Shown here one piece after another: positions 53,792 to 61,171 of a stretch of 64,000 nt of DNA. Source of the stretch: Candidatus Dormiibacterota bacterium (GTDB lineage: Bacteria; Chloroflexota; Dormibacteria; CF-121); the NCBI GenBank assembly GCA_035544955.1, contig DASZZN010000037.1, positions 1 to 64,000 of the forward strand, read 5' to 3'. Under the pieces are notes generated by a model that was given only the letters and a program-made list of their open reading frames with translations, was not told the origin of the DNA and made no database searches. Within the stretch, counting starts at the first letter, position 1. Each line of letters begins with the position of its first letter. The translations under genes were made by a program, and so were the position numbers.

Positions 53792-54142
53792 CTAACTCCC
53801 TCCGGTCCGACCAAAAAAACCGCCGATCGTCGGTCCAAAAGTATCCCAAGCAGTCTTCGCGGATTCGGCGGCCTGAAGCGCATTGGGCATGCCGCCAATG
53901 ATCCGTCCGAGCAAAGAGGGTCGCCTTTTGGCATCAGGCTTGTTAGCTTCCTCAGCAAGATAGTCCAGGTCTTCCAGAATTTCGCCTCGTTCTGCATCGG
54001 CAAGCGCGTCATCTTTCTGCACCGCATCGGCAAACGCCTTGACTGCTTCTACGAACTCCGATGCCGTGGGTCCAGTTACCGCGTGAAGGTGACTTTCAAG
54101 GTTCCCCTGGACCTGTCCAGTGTTTACTTGACCTAGATTCAA
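53792..54142 (-). CDS. Small protein with NxGQV motif and helical C-terminus
   Basis: This 116-residue protein starts at a TTG after GGGCGG. The N-terminus is NLGQVNTGQVQGNLE, then a helical region (EFVEAVKAFADAV, ERGEILEDLDYLAEEA) and a small-residue-rich end (IIGGMPNALQAAESAKTAWDTFGPTIGGFFG). The frame continues upstream without an ordinary start and encodes AVVITQTGGI, so the true N-terminus may be longer. The layout recalls the C-terminal half of the protein at 51139-51777. Confidence 0.55.
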   Translation of the reverse strand: MNLGQVNTGQVQGNLESHLHAVTGPTASEFVEAVKAFADAVQKDDALADAERGEILEDLDYLAEEANKPDAKRRPSLLGRIIGGMPNALQAAESAKTAWDTFGPTIGGFFGRTGGS

Positions 54143-54329
54143 AATGCCGCCCGTCTGTGTAATGACGACAGCACCGCCAGCCGGTGATCATATAATCGTC
54201 ACCCGACATCGAGCTGAGGTCATGCGTGCGTTCCACAATCGGCGTACGGTCCTGAGGAGTTTCGCCGCATCGCTCGATGGCAACCCCAATAGAGTGCGGA
54301 GCCTCGACTTCCAGCCTACGATATTCAAG

Positions 54330-54584
54330 GTGAAGGTCGAGGTTCGCGCCACGGGTCTGAAGGCGATGCCCGAGAAGCGCGGGCTAACCCAGCGCAAGCT
54401 TGCCAACGACCTGGGCATCTCCCAGAACTGCATTCCTGCTATTGAGGGCGGAGCGCGCAAGGCTGGGCCAAAGCTTCAGGCGCAGATGGTGAAGTACTTT
54501 GGTTGCCCCTTTCAGGAGTTGTTTGAGGTCGTGCTGGTCAACCAGGAGACCAAGCATGAACAGGTGCTTGCGCCCCGGGATTGA
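54330..54584 (+). CDS. XRE-family helix-turn-helix regulator (paralogue of 49171-49440)
   Basis: This 84-residue protein has the HTH KRGLTQRKLANDLGISQNCIPAIEGGARKAGPKLQAQMVKYF. It aligns end to end with the regulator beside the tRNA (VEVRATGLxAM at the start, EQVLxPRD at the end). I chose the GTG at 54330 from that alignment. The downstream GNAT gene starts within its stop codon. Confidence 0.82.
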   Translation: MKVEVRATGLKAMPEKRGLTQRKLANDLGISQNCIPAIEGGARKAGPKLQAQMVKYFGCPFQELFEVVLVNQETKHEQVLAPRD

Positions 54585-55099
54585 GCAAATCCAAGGCAGT
54601 GCCGTCGGCCCAACCGGTCCGAATACGCGACGCCAAAATGCCGGAGGAGGATGATGCTCGAACTCATGTGTCGACCGAGGCACAAATACAGGCCTACAAA
54701 CACATCTACAGCGCCGAGGAACTGAAACGGTTTGCCGAAGGAAAAATCGAGCCCAGCTGGGAGTTAGGGAATTTGCGTTATGCCTTCGTCGCTGAATTGG
54801 ATGGGCAAATCGTTGGATTGGCTGACCTTACGGATTTGGACGACGGCTGGATGCTCGTAGAGCCGATCTACGTATTGCCCGGTCGGCAACGCTCAGGGAC
54901 TGGCACGCTGCTTTGGAACCGCTGCAAAGACGCAGCTCGTTATCGCAACGCCTCGGGCCTCAGGGTATGGGCACTAAGGCGAAACGAAATTGCGAACTGT
55001 TTTTATCGGAAACAGGGTTGCCAACCCAAATACGAAGGCGAGCTCGTTATCGACCAGCATCATGAAGCGGCCATCGGTTACGAGTTCGCCTTTTCGTAG
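54581..55099 (+). CDS. GNAT-family N-acetyltransferase
   Basis: This 172-residue protein has the GNAT core YAFVAELDGQIVGLADLTDLDDGWMLVEPIYVLPGRQRSGTGTLLW (acetyl-CoA loop in RQRSGTG) and ALRRNEIANCFYRKQGC. The TTG start overlaps the XRE stop (TTGA), so the pair is co-translated, as in many regulator-acetyltransferase or toxin-antitoxin modules. The substrate is unknown. Confidence 0.85.
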   Translation: MSKSKAVPSAQPVRIRDAKMPEEDDARTHVSTEAQIQAYKHIYSAEELKRFAEGKIEPSWELGNLRYAFVAELDGQIVGLADLTDLDDGWMLVEPIYVLPGRQRSGTGTLLWNRCKDAARYRNASGLRVWALRRNEIANCFYRKQGCQPKYEGELVIDQHHEAAIGYEFAFS

Positions 55100-55114
55100 C
55101 TCAAAGTCAAGCCA

Positions 55115-55182
55115 AGAGGGCTACGGGAAGGCCGGGATTCGAACCCGCCGTTGGGAACCTACGAGGTCAGGATCTCGTAGCT
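55115..55182 (-). other. tRNA-like 3' half (degenerate)
   Basis: Read on the minus strand, a 7-bp stem CTACGAG/CTCGTAG is followed by a T-arm-like GCGGG-TTCGAAT-CCCGG and a 7-nt tail CCTTCCC. No matching 5' acceptor or D-arm exists, and the stem overlaps the end of the next gene. It could be an old attachment remnant from another tRNA. Confidence 0.3.
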
Positions 55183-56084
55183 GGCGAGTCCCACTCTCCG
55201 GAAGCTGCCGCGGCATAGTCCGGAAGGTCGTAAATGACGCCCCACTCATTTGACAGTTCGTGAGCAGCGGTGCTCGAGTAGTGCTCGAGGATCCAGCCCA
55301 AGCCCTGCCCGTACGCGCTCAGGGCAGCCGAAAGTACGGTGGCTCGATGTCGATACGTAGCCGCTGACGGCGTGTCGATTCCGTCGACCGGCTGGACGAT
55401 TCGGTCGAGCAGTCCCTGGTGAGCGAGCAGTGAGCTGGTCACATACAGATCGACCAGCCAGGGGGCGGCGATCCGGTCGCTGAGCAGTTCAAGGGTGTAT
55501 TTGACCATCGTGCGCGGCCGGGGGTTCTGCCCGTCCCGACAGGGCCATTGGCTTCGGTGTTTGCAGGGCTTGCCCGCTACGACGCAGGCCCATGGCCGGG
55601 AGCCCCACGGGCAGCCCTCGCGACGATGGAGGCCGTTATAGAGATCCACCCTTTCCAATGCGCCCGCGGCCGTGCCAGCCTCGACCTTTCCCAAGTCCTC
55701 CGCACTCCTCATGGTTTGATATTCTTCGCGCGCGCGCGCCAGACTGAGGCAGATGGCACGCTGGCGCGCAGTTCCGACTGGAGCATCGGTTTCCTTTCCG
55801 AGCACGAAGGCGACGTGGGCCAGAAACTCGAGTAGCCCCCGGCTCTGGATCTCGGCCGCGTAACTCGTTAGTCCGTCGCTTAGGAGGAGCAGAATTGCTC
55901 GGTGCTGGATGCTGGCCAGGTAGGAAAGACCGATCAAGAGGTGTTCGGGTAGCTCGTCGCGAGAGAGGAATTTCTGCCCAGCAATCCTCTCGAGGCGCCG
56001 ATCGAAGCGCCCGCGCTGTTTACCCGCCTCTGCCAGCAGTTGGCGAAACCGGCCCTCGTTAGGCGCTGGTGGCTGATTCTCCAT
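55167..56084 (-). CDS. Hypothetical helical protein with a Cys-rich insert
   Basis: This 305-residue protein is largely helical (ELPEHLLIGLSYLASIQHRAILLLLSDGL, GLLEFLAHVAFVLG). A basic Cys/Trp-rich segment (CPWGSRPWACVVAGKPC and WPC) sits near residue 160. No known family was recognised. Its stop overlaps the tRNA-like element. Confidence 0.55.
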   Translation of the reverse strand: MENQPPAPNEGRFRQLLAEAGKQRGRFDRRLERIAGQKFLSRDELPEHLLIGLSYLASIQHRAILLLLSDGLTSYAAEIQSRGLLEFLAHVAFVLGKETDAPVGTARQRAICLSLARAREEYQTMRSAEDLGKVEAGTAAGALERVDLYNGLHRREGCPWGSRPWACVVAGKPCKHRSQWPCRDGQNPRPRTMVKYTLELLSDRIAAPWLVDLYVTSSLLAHQGLLDRIVQPVDGIDTPSAATYRHRATVLSAALSAYGQGLGWILEHYSSTAAHELSNEWGVIYDLPDYAAAASGEWDSPATRS

Positions 56085-56314
56085 ACCCCTGCTTGACTTC
56101 GAGTGCGACCTTCAGCCTGGCAACCATACGTTTCGTCATAGCATCGCTGGTTGTGGCGATGCGTGCCGATTGAATTTGCAGAAAGTCGGGGGCCGTATCG
56201 GTCTAGTAGGTGATTCCGCAGCGAGAATCGCAATCTCGTCCAGTCTGCCAACCGCGAAAGGCTTCGACAACAGGGACATACGGGCTCTTCGGTAGGCCGT
56301 CCGGGGAGATCTAA

Positions 56315-56337
56315 GCGGTCAGCCGGTAGCTAACCCG
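56315..56337 (+). repeat. 23-bp direct repeat, copy 1
   Basis: GCGGTC-A-GCCGGTAGCTAACCCG recurs at 57999-58021 with one mismatch. The ssb relic begins immediately after this copy and is truncated at its 5' end there, so the repeat may mark a recombination junction. Confidence 0.55.
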
Positions 56338-56339
56338 AA

Positions 56340-56722
56340 CGGGGTGGATTTGGCCGCGTAACCCTCGTGGGTCGGCTCACGCGCGACCCCGAGATCGTCA
56401 CGAGCCCAAAAGGGCTTGCCATCGCCAAGCTGCGACTTGCCACCACCACCCACGCAAAGGACGACGCCGGTGCGCGGGTCGAAGATGTCCAGTACCCTCA
56501 TTTGTCGCATTCGGGAGACTGGCCGAGATCTGCCAGGAGTACCTGACGCGCGGCAAGTTGATTTACGCGGAAGGAAAGCTGCGAAGCCACGAGTGGGACG
56601 GCAAGGACGGCCTGCGCCGCTACACCACCGAAGTGATCGTCGATGTCATGCAGATGTTGAGTCCGAAAAGTGAGCCCGCCACGGAACCGGCGTCGCCGAT
56701 CGCCGAGGCCGTGAGCGCCTAG
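56340..56722 (+). pseudogene. ssb: ssb pseudogene (single-stranded DNA-binding protein)
   Basis: Frame 1 encodes [20 protein letters not shown] through GARVEDVQY; after about 56500 the homology continues in another frame ([21 protein letters not shown], then [19 protein letters not shown]). The shift and loss of the central segment near 56500-56520 disrupt the gene. There is no start codon: a stop lies within the 23-bp repeat just upstream. Only the SSB OB-fold relic remains. Confidence 0.8.
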
Positions 56723-56730
56723 GTCCAGTG

Positions 56731-56865
56731 ATGCTTGGCGGCCCAACCCTGTACGACGACTACGACCCGGACGCCTTCGACGAGACCAGCGAGGAACTCG
56801 CCTACCGTCTGCCTGGCTCGTACATCTCTCCCGACATCGATCTCGACGATCCGATGATGCGCTGA
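56731..56865 (+). CDS. Small acidic protein
   Basis: A 44-codon frame begins MLGGPTLYDDYDPDAFDET and ends DIDLDDPMMR. It lies 8 bp after the ssb relic and 14 bp before a strong terminator, so it looks like the last gene of a former ssb operon. Very acidic composition (about one third Asp/Glu) recalls phage or plasmid accessory proteins. No family is known to me. Confidence 0.45.
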   Translation: MLGGPTLYDDYDPDAFDETSEELAYRLPGSYISPDIDLDDPMMR

Positions 56866-56879
56866 CCGCGCCGGCGGCG

Positions 56880-56909
56880 GCTAAGGGCGCCCGCCCCGGC
56901 GCCCTTAGC
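56880..56909 (+). terminator. Strong hairpin terminator after the ssb/acidic-protein unit
   Basis: A perfect 12-bp stem, GCTAAGGGCGCC / GGCGCCCTTAGC, encloses a 6-nt loop 14 bp after the stop of the small acidic protein. It also lies 80 bp past the end of the opposing collagen-like gene. Confidence 0.75.
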
Positions 56910-56989
56910 CCGCCGAACTCTTAACCTTTCTCCACGCCCTACTGCCTAGCGAACCCAACCAGCATCCGCTGAGGTCAGCTCATTCGAGC

Positions 56990-57793
56990 TCACTGGGGGT
57001 ATGTCGATGTCACCATCCCGACAAAGCGGTTGTCGTCCGCATATCGCTCCAGCACGACCGTGGTTAGGTGGGCGTTGTCATATGCGCCCCCAAAACTGCA
57101 GTTCACGTACCCGATTTGGTCGCTGTCCAAATACAGCGGCTGCGTCCGAGCCGCCGCGGTGGGGTTGAAGAAGATGCGTTTGTTTAGCGAGGCGCCGTTC
57201 AATTGACTGACCCCCAAGCAATAGACAACTTGACGGAAGCCAGCAGCGAAGCTGATCTGCAGTCCGCCGTTGGACCCATCTCGTTCAAGGGTGACCAAGT
57301 CGGTCCTGGCCACAACGGTCCCAGCCTGTTGATTCGTGCTGACGACATGAAGGACCGTCAACCCCCCTGCCCCTCCTGCCGGTCCTTGTGGGCCTGCTGG
57401 TCCAGCGGGACCGGCTGGGCCGATTGCTCCCGCTGGGCCAGCGGGGCCGGCGGGCCCGGTTGCGCCATTTGATCCGGCAGGACCCGCAGGTCCGATTGCT
57501 CCGGCTGGGCCAGCGGGGCCGGCGGGCCCGGTTGCGCCATTTGATCCAGCGGGACCCGCAGGTCCGACCTGGTTCCAGTTGATCGCGGTCTCGTGATTGC
57601 GACAGCTCGCCGGGTCGTCAACAATCCGGACATTGCCGTTCGTATCGTTGAAGCAGGCATTGATCACCCCGTTCGCTGCTGGAATACTGGCAAGCGCGAC
57701 CGAACCGGCCACGACGACCAACCCGGTGGTAACCGCCGCGACCGAAGAGAGTCGCCGAACGTTCTGGCGCAACAGGATCAACAGCTTATTCAT
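56990..57793 (-). CDS. Secreted collagen-like (Gly-X-Y) protein
   Basis: This 267-residue protein has a signal peptide ([25 protein letters not shown]), a short domain with [18 protein letters not shown] and an uninterrupted Gly-X-Y tract from about residue 75 to 145. It ends in a C-terminal beta-rich domain of about 120 residues. Within the tract a 24-residue (72-bp) unit ([12 protein letters not shown]...) is duplicated in tandem. The tract should form a trimeric triple helix with the C-terminal domain as head, as in surface or spore-exposed collagens. Its location in the island suggests transfer. Confidence 0.82.
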   Translation of the reverse strand: MNKLLILLRQNVRRLSSVAAVTTGLVVVAGSVALASIPAANGVINACFNDTNGNVRIVDDPASCRNHETAINWNQVGPAGPAGSNGATGPAGPAGPAGAIGPAGPAGSNGATGPAGPAGPAGAIGPAGPAGPAGPQGPAGGAGGLTVLHVVSTNQQAGTVVARTDLVTLERDGSNGGLQISFAAGFRQVVYCLGVSQLNGASLNKRIFFNPTAAARTQPLYLDSDQIGYVNCSFGGAYDNAHLTTVVLERYADDNRFVGMVTSTYPQ

Positions 57794-57993
57794 CCCGGCC
57801 TCCTCAGAAATCGCGAATTTTGACGCGCAGAACTAATCCTCCAAGGTACCGCGTTCCTCCCTGTATTCCAAGGCAGGCTGTAATACCTCTCTGTTGGGGT
57901 GACTATGACGCTAAGTGAAGGGGCTTACAAGCCACCCCCTGCGGGAGCTTATCTCCCAACCGGGCCGCGCTACTTCTTACAACTGGCCTGGCT

Positions 57994-58692
57994 CTATTGC
58001 GGTCGGCCGGTAGCTAACCCGTATTGCGTGCACCGGGCGCATTTTGACCGCTTGCCATTGCCGAGCCGGTTGATCATCTCGTCGGCAGCGTTCTCGATTG
58101 CAGACTGCGGAATGCTGCTGGTGGACTCGACCACGTGCAGGCCCTCCTCAGCGCGTTGGCTGGCAGCGGCAAGGGCGGACTTCAGACGCTGAACATCGGC
58201 ACCGGCGCCGGCCCGTGCATACAGGGAGCTAGCGTCGCTCAAGAGCGCGAGCTCGATGAGGCCGCCCTCAGCCACACGCTCCAGCGCCTCGGCCTCGTAA
58301 CTCGCCGCCTGATCGAGCTGCAGGCTGCGAGCCCGGTCTATATGGCCGATAGCGCGCGCCACGGTCTCTGCGGCCTCGAGTAGGCCGCGCTCTCGAAGGC
58401 GCCGGCCCGCCGGTGCCTCCTTCGCTTCGGCCGTCGCCTCTACTCCGCCTCTACTCGTTGATGATCTCGAGTCGTAGCTGACCCAAGGTCCCAAGGCTGA
58501 GGGAGATGGTAGCCCGTAGCGGATTCGAACGCACGGTGGCCAGTTGCGGACCATGATGCCCCGAAGGGTCGTCGCGATGGGCGCAGTAGTCGCGGCCCGT
58601 CCTTCATGACTTGGCTGCCCCCACATGTGATGCACATGGTTCGAGCCGGGGATCATCCCGTCAAATGAGTGCTCCGGTGCGGTATGCTGCAC
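57994..58692 (-). CDS. Doubtful gene; only the helical C-terminal half looks real
   Basis: The frame's last 130 residues (LLEAAETVARAIGHIDRARSLQLDQAA, YEAEALERVAEGGLIELALLSD, LKSALAAASQRAEEGL) look like a natural helical protein, but the first 95 do not. A GTG inside (58374) could start a shorter product of about 126 residues. In another frame just upstream, HHGPQLATVRSNPLRATISL...EIINE looks like the end of a different, decayed gene. Confidence 0.3.
   Translation of the reverse strand: MQHTAPEHSFDGMIPGSNHVHHMWGQPSHEGRAATTAPIATTLRGIMVRNWPPCVRIRYGLPSPSALGPWVSYDSRSSTSRGGVEATAEAKEAPAGRRLRERGLLEAAETVARAIGHIDRARSLQLDQAASYEAEALERVAEGGLIELALLSDASSLYARAGAGADVQRLKSALAAASQRAEEGLHVVESTSSIPQSAIENAADEMINRLGNGKRSKCARCTQYGLATGRPQ
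57999..58021 (+). repeat. 23-bp direct repeat, copy 2
   Basis: GCGGTC-G-GCCGGTAGCTAACCCG, one mismatch from the copy at 56315-56337. The two copies bracket 1.66 kb holding the ssb relic, the acidic protein and the collagen-like gene. Confidence 0.55.
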
Positions 58693-58777
58693 CGACTAAT
58701 AGCGATTGGAGGTGATAGATGATCTGATTGTTCGTCAGTTGGTCTAAGCGACGAGTCGTATTCGAAAAGCGATCACT

Positions 58778-58801
58778 TGACTCTTAATCAGTTGGTCCCG
58801 G
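58778..58801 (+). repeat. Right attachment-site repeat
   Basis: This is the second copy of the 24-bp repeat from tRNA-Lys(CTT). Beyond it the sequence does not continue as tRNA T-arm and acceptor, so it is only a fragment. The stretch 58802-59018 to its right holds no convincing gene. Confidence 0.75.
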
Positions 58802-59018
58802 ACCGGTCCCCAGGGCGTCGACCAGGTGTGTTTCTACGTACGTCCGTTTGCCATTGGGTCGAGTTAGAGTTCACAGCTCCGGCTGGCCAGTGAGCTGCAC
58901 TTCCGGGCAACGGCGTCTGCCCCGCCACCTGCGCCGAAGGCCATTGACCGTCCGCTGGGGCAGAGGTCTGATTACCGGGGCAGGAGCGGTTTCGCCACGC
59001 CATCAAACGGAGGATCGA

Positions 59019-60104
59019 TTGCAGGCTCGCGAGAAAGAGTTCGGAGGATCCAAGCAATCGCGTAATTCCAATCGGTCCGGCGCCATCAAGCCCGATGCTC
59101 TTGCCGGCGAGGCTGTGGCGGGGGGACGCACCGACGTCCTCGGGCCGAGCGCCATCGAATATTTGCAGAAGGCCGCCGGCAATGCGAGTGTCAGCTCAGC
59201 GATTCAGCGATTCGCCCCCGCCGGAGCCCTGACCGCCGCCTGGGGCAGAGCTCAGCACGCCTCGACCAGTGCCAGCGTCCCGGTGACAACCGACCGCGCG
59301 GAGCTGATTCGACGAACGGGCGATCGGTTGAACCGTGCGCTCGATGCGTATCACTACGCCTGCGTCCAGGTCAAGGGCGGGATCAAGGCGGAACTTGCCG
59401 AGAAGACCGAGTGGCTCTCCCTCATGCTCGAAATCGGCTTCACGTTCGCCGGGCCGCTCATCGCTAAGGCGCTCCACCACAGCATCGATGCGGTTATCGA
59501 AGTCAAGGGTATTACCGAAGAATTCAAGGCGGGGGCAAAGACGATTCTCACCGAGCACTTCGTGGAAAGTACCGTTGACGCCTCGTTCAAGGGCGGGTTG
59601 AAGGCGGCGAAAGATAGCGTTGGGCGAAAGAATGAGACGCCGCAGGTGGCAGGGCAATCGGCATCCGAGGACTGGGTCGACACCCTCTACGACCACGCCC
59701 TGGTGGGCACGGATAAGGTCGACAACGAGCTGGCGAGCAAGAGCGATGCCCAAGTTGCCGCAATTTTCGTGGCCCTCGATCCTGAGACTCTCAGGGCGCA
59801 CTACGTGGCCGAAATCAAAGAAAAAGTGGAAGAGTTTGAGAAAAACGTTCTCGCGGTCGACGATCCCACGAAGGGGTTCGGGGCCCGCAGGTTGACGTAC
59901 ATCAAGATCGACGGAAGGCGCGAGCCCAAACCAGCACTAGTCACCGTAACCGGCCTTTTTGTTCGCTGGGTCCCGGACGAGATGGTTGGGATGGCAAAGA
60001 TCCAAACAGAGAAGTGGGGTGAAGTCCAGACACTGGACGAAGACGACGTTGCCCGCATGGGTACCGATGCCATGGAGGAATTCGACAAGGGGCTCGGCCG
60101 ATGA
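59019..60104 (+). CDS. Protein with eCIS-cargo-like LQ..AGN..V motif
   Basis: This 361-residue protein starts at the TTG at 59019, preceded by GGAGG at 5 bp. Residues 49-64 (YLQKAAGNASVSSAIQRF) match the LQxxAGNxxVxxxLQR segment typical of DUF4157 and other proteins linked to extracellular contractile injection systems. The rest is mainly helical (a hydrophobic stretch LSLMLEIGFTFAGPLIAKALHH) with a beta-containing C-terminus. No catalytic motif is recognised, and no eCIS structural genes lie in the window. Confidence 0.6.
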   Translation: MQAREKEFGGSKQSRNSNRSGAIKPDALAGEAVAGGRTDVLGPSAIEYLQKAAGNASVSSAIQRFAPAGALTAAWGRAQHASTSASVPVTTDRAELIRRTGDRLNRALDAYHYACVQVKGGIKAELAEKTEWLSLMLEIGFTFAGPLIAKALHHSIDAVIEVKGITEEFKAGAKTILTEHFVESTVDASFKGGLKAAKDSVGRKNETPQVAGQSASEDWVDTLYDHALVGTDKVDNELASKSDAQVAAIFVALDPETLRAHYVAEIKEKVEEFEKNVLAVDDPTKGFGARRLTYIKIDGRREPKPALVTVTGLFVRWVPDEMVGMAKIQTEKWGEVQTLDEDDVARMGTDAMEEFDKGLGR

Positions 60105-60128
60105 AGGCCGCCCCCGGGTACTGATTCA

Positions 60129-60440
60129 CTACCCTGCGTAGGTGTCGCCGCTAGCGTGCACGGTCGCTTGAATGGCAGCGGCCAGTTGGTCGGCATGCTT
60201 CGGCTCGAGAGCGGTTCTTGTAATGCGGATCCCCGGTGGAGTGTGAAAGCGGTAGCGCTCGCCGGGCTAACGGCCCAGCGGGGCTCGAGCAGCAGCTGGA
60301 CGGTGGCCACCGCTTCGGGGAGTGGGACCCAACGCCGAGGCCGGAACGGCCATAGGCGTCGGTCCAGGGTGAGAGCGATGACGAGGACGTGGACACCTTC
60401 TCGCCATCGCCGCCGTTGGTGGTCCGGCAATCATTTGCCG
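60129..60440 (-). pseudogene. Decayed GntR/MocR-type regulator, C-terminal piece
   Basis: On the minus strand one frame ends ERYRFHTPPGIRITRTALEPKHADQLAAAIQATV, which resembles the C-terminus of the aminotransferase-like domain of MocR regulators. The preceding piece (LPEAVATVQLLLEPRWAVSP) is in another frame, so a frameshift separates them. No N-terminal domain is left. Identification is tentative. Confidence 0.3.
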
Positions 60441-60460
60441 GCTTCGTCGCGAATCTCGGC

Positions 60461-61012
60461 TCAGGCCGCCACTCGCCGGTTGAGTTCGTCCATGTATTTG
60501 ATAAGCCTTTCTCCCAATGAAAATGGCTCAATCTCGTACTGTGCCCACTTACCGGTTTTTCCAGCCTGGAATGTGAACCGGGTACGACCATTCCTTAATG
60601 TTGTACTTGGCGCGAGGCGTCGAAAATCAGCGGCTGGAACCAACCACATGCGCGTGAGACTCATCGATTTGATATCCAAGAAGCCAAATACGTACAGGAG
60701 GCGAGGGTCAGCCATGACTTTGTGGTTGGCGTAATCCACGCAGACCTCAACCATGCCGTGTTTATGCAGATTGGCTGAACCTTTGACCTGAAGATAGATG
60801 CTTTGGAAGCCCCCTAGGAGATCAACGATGAAGTCCTTGTGATCTACATCGCTATCGGGCCTTGCGGTCGTGAGTCGGCCATGCGCGCCTAGAAGAATGT
60901 AAGCCTCGACTAGGCATTCGATCACGTAGCCCATGAGCTTGTTGGGCAACCGCCTGGAGCGACCGTAGCCGCCCGTTCGTTTCCCCTCGATCAGACTAAG
61001 CAGCAAGCCCAT
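60461..61012 (-). CDS. PD-(D/E)XK nuclease-like protein
   Basis: This 183-residue protein has DSDVDHKDFIVDLLGGFQSIYLQVKGS, a D-x(n)-QxK pattern of PD-(D/E)XK nucleases, with an N-terminal helix and LLYVFGFLD downstream. A restriction-type endonuclease or a defence nuclease is likely, but no methyltransferase is adjacent. The ATG lies in a region next to the island. Confidence 0.55.
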   Translation of the reverse strand: MGLLLSLIEGKRTGGYGRSRRLPNKLMGYVIECLVEAYILLGAHGRLTTARPDSDVDHKDFIVDLLGGFQSIYLQVKGSANLHKHGMVEVCVDYANHKVMADPRLLYVFGFLDIKSMSLTRMWLVPAADFRRLAPSTTLRNGRTRFTFQAGKTGKWAQYEIEPFSLGERLIKYMDELNRRVAA

Positions 61013-61171
61013 CAGCCGATAACGCTAGGCAACCATTGAGCATGCTCGGCAAGGCTCCTCATTGATTTTTGCCGTGCCACGCCCAATAATTAGCGGCTGA
61101 ATTGCGCTTACCGTCACCTTAGGGCGGCTGGGCGCGTGTGGTTGGGGACGGCCACGCAAAGGGGAAAAGAC

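Larger units (their letters stand above)
49544..58801. mobile_element. 9.2-kb genomic island at tRNA-Lys(CTT)
   Basis: A 24-bp exact direct repeat (TGACTCTTAATCAG... to ...TCCCGG) occurs within the intact tRNA at 49544-49567 and again at 58778-58801. The enclosed DNA is lower in G+C than the flanks. It carries accessory genes (toxin-antitoxin pair, orphan regulators, GNAT, collagen-like protein) and two decayed ssb fragments. No integrase or other mobility enzyme is recognisable, and the right copy lacks the tRNA T-arm and acceptor, so the element looks old and immobile. Confidence 0.75.

Noticed and set aside
57415-57580. Repeat array that could be mistaken for CRISPR
   Set aside because: It is the in-frame 72-bp tandem duplication of Gly-X-Y codons in the collagen-like gene, with no unique spacers.
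58500-58560. Minus-strand GTTCGAATCC resembling a second tRNA T-loop
   Set aside because: The flanking bases do not form a T-stem or acceptor.
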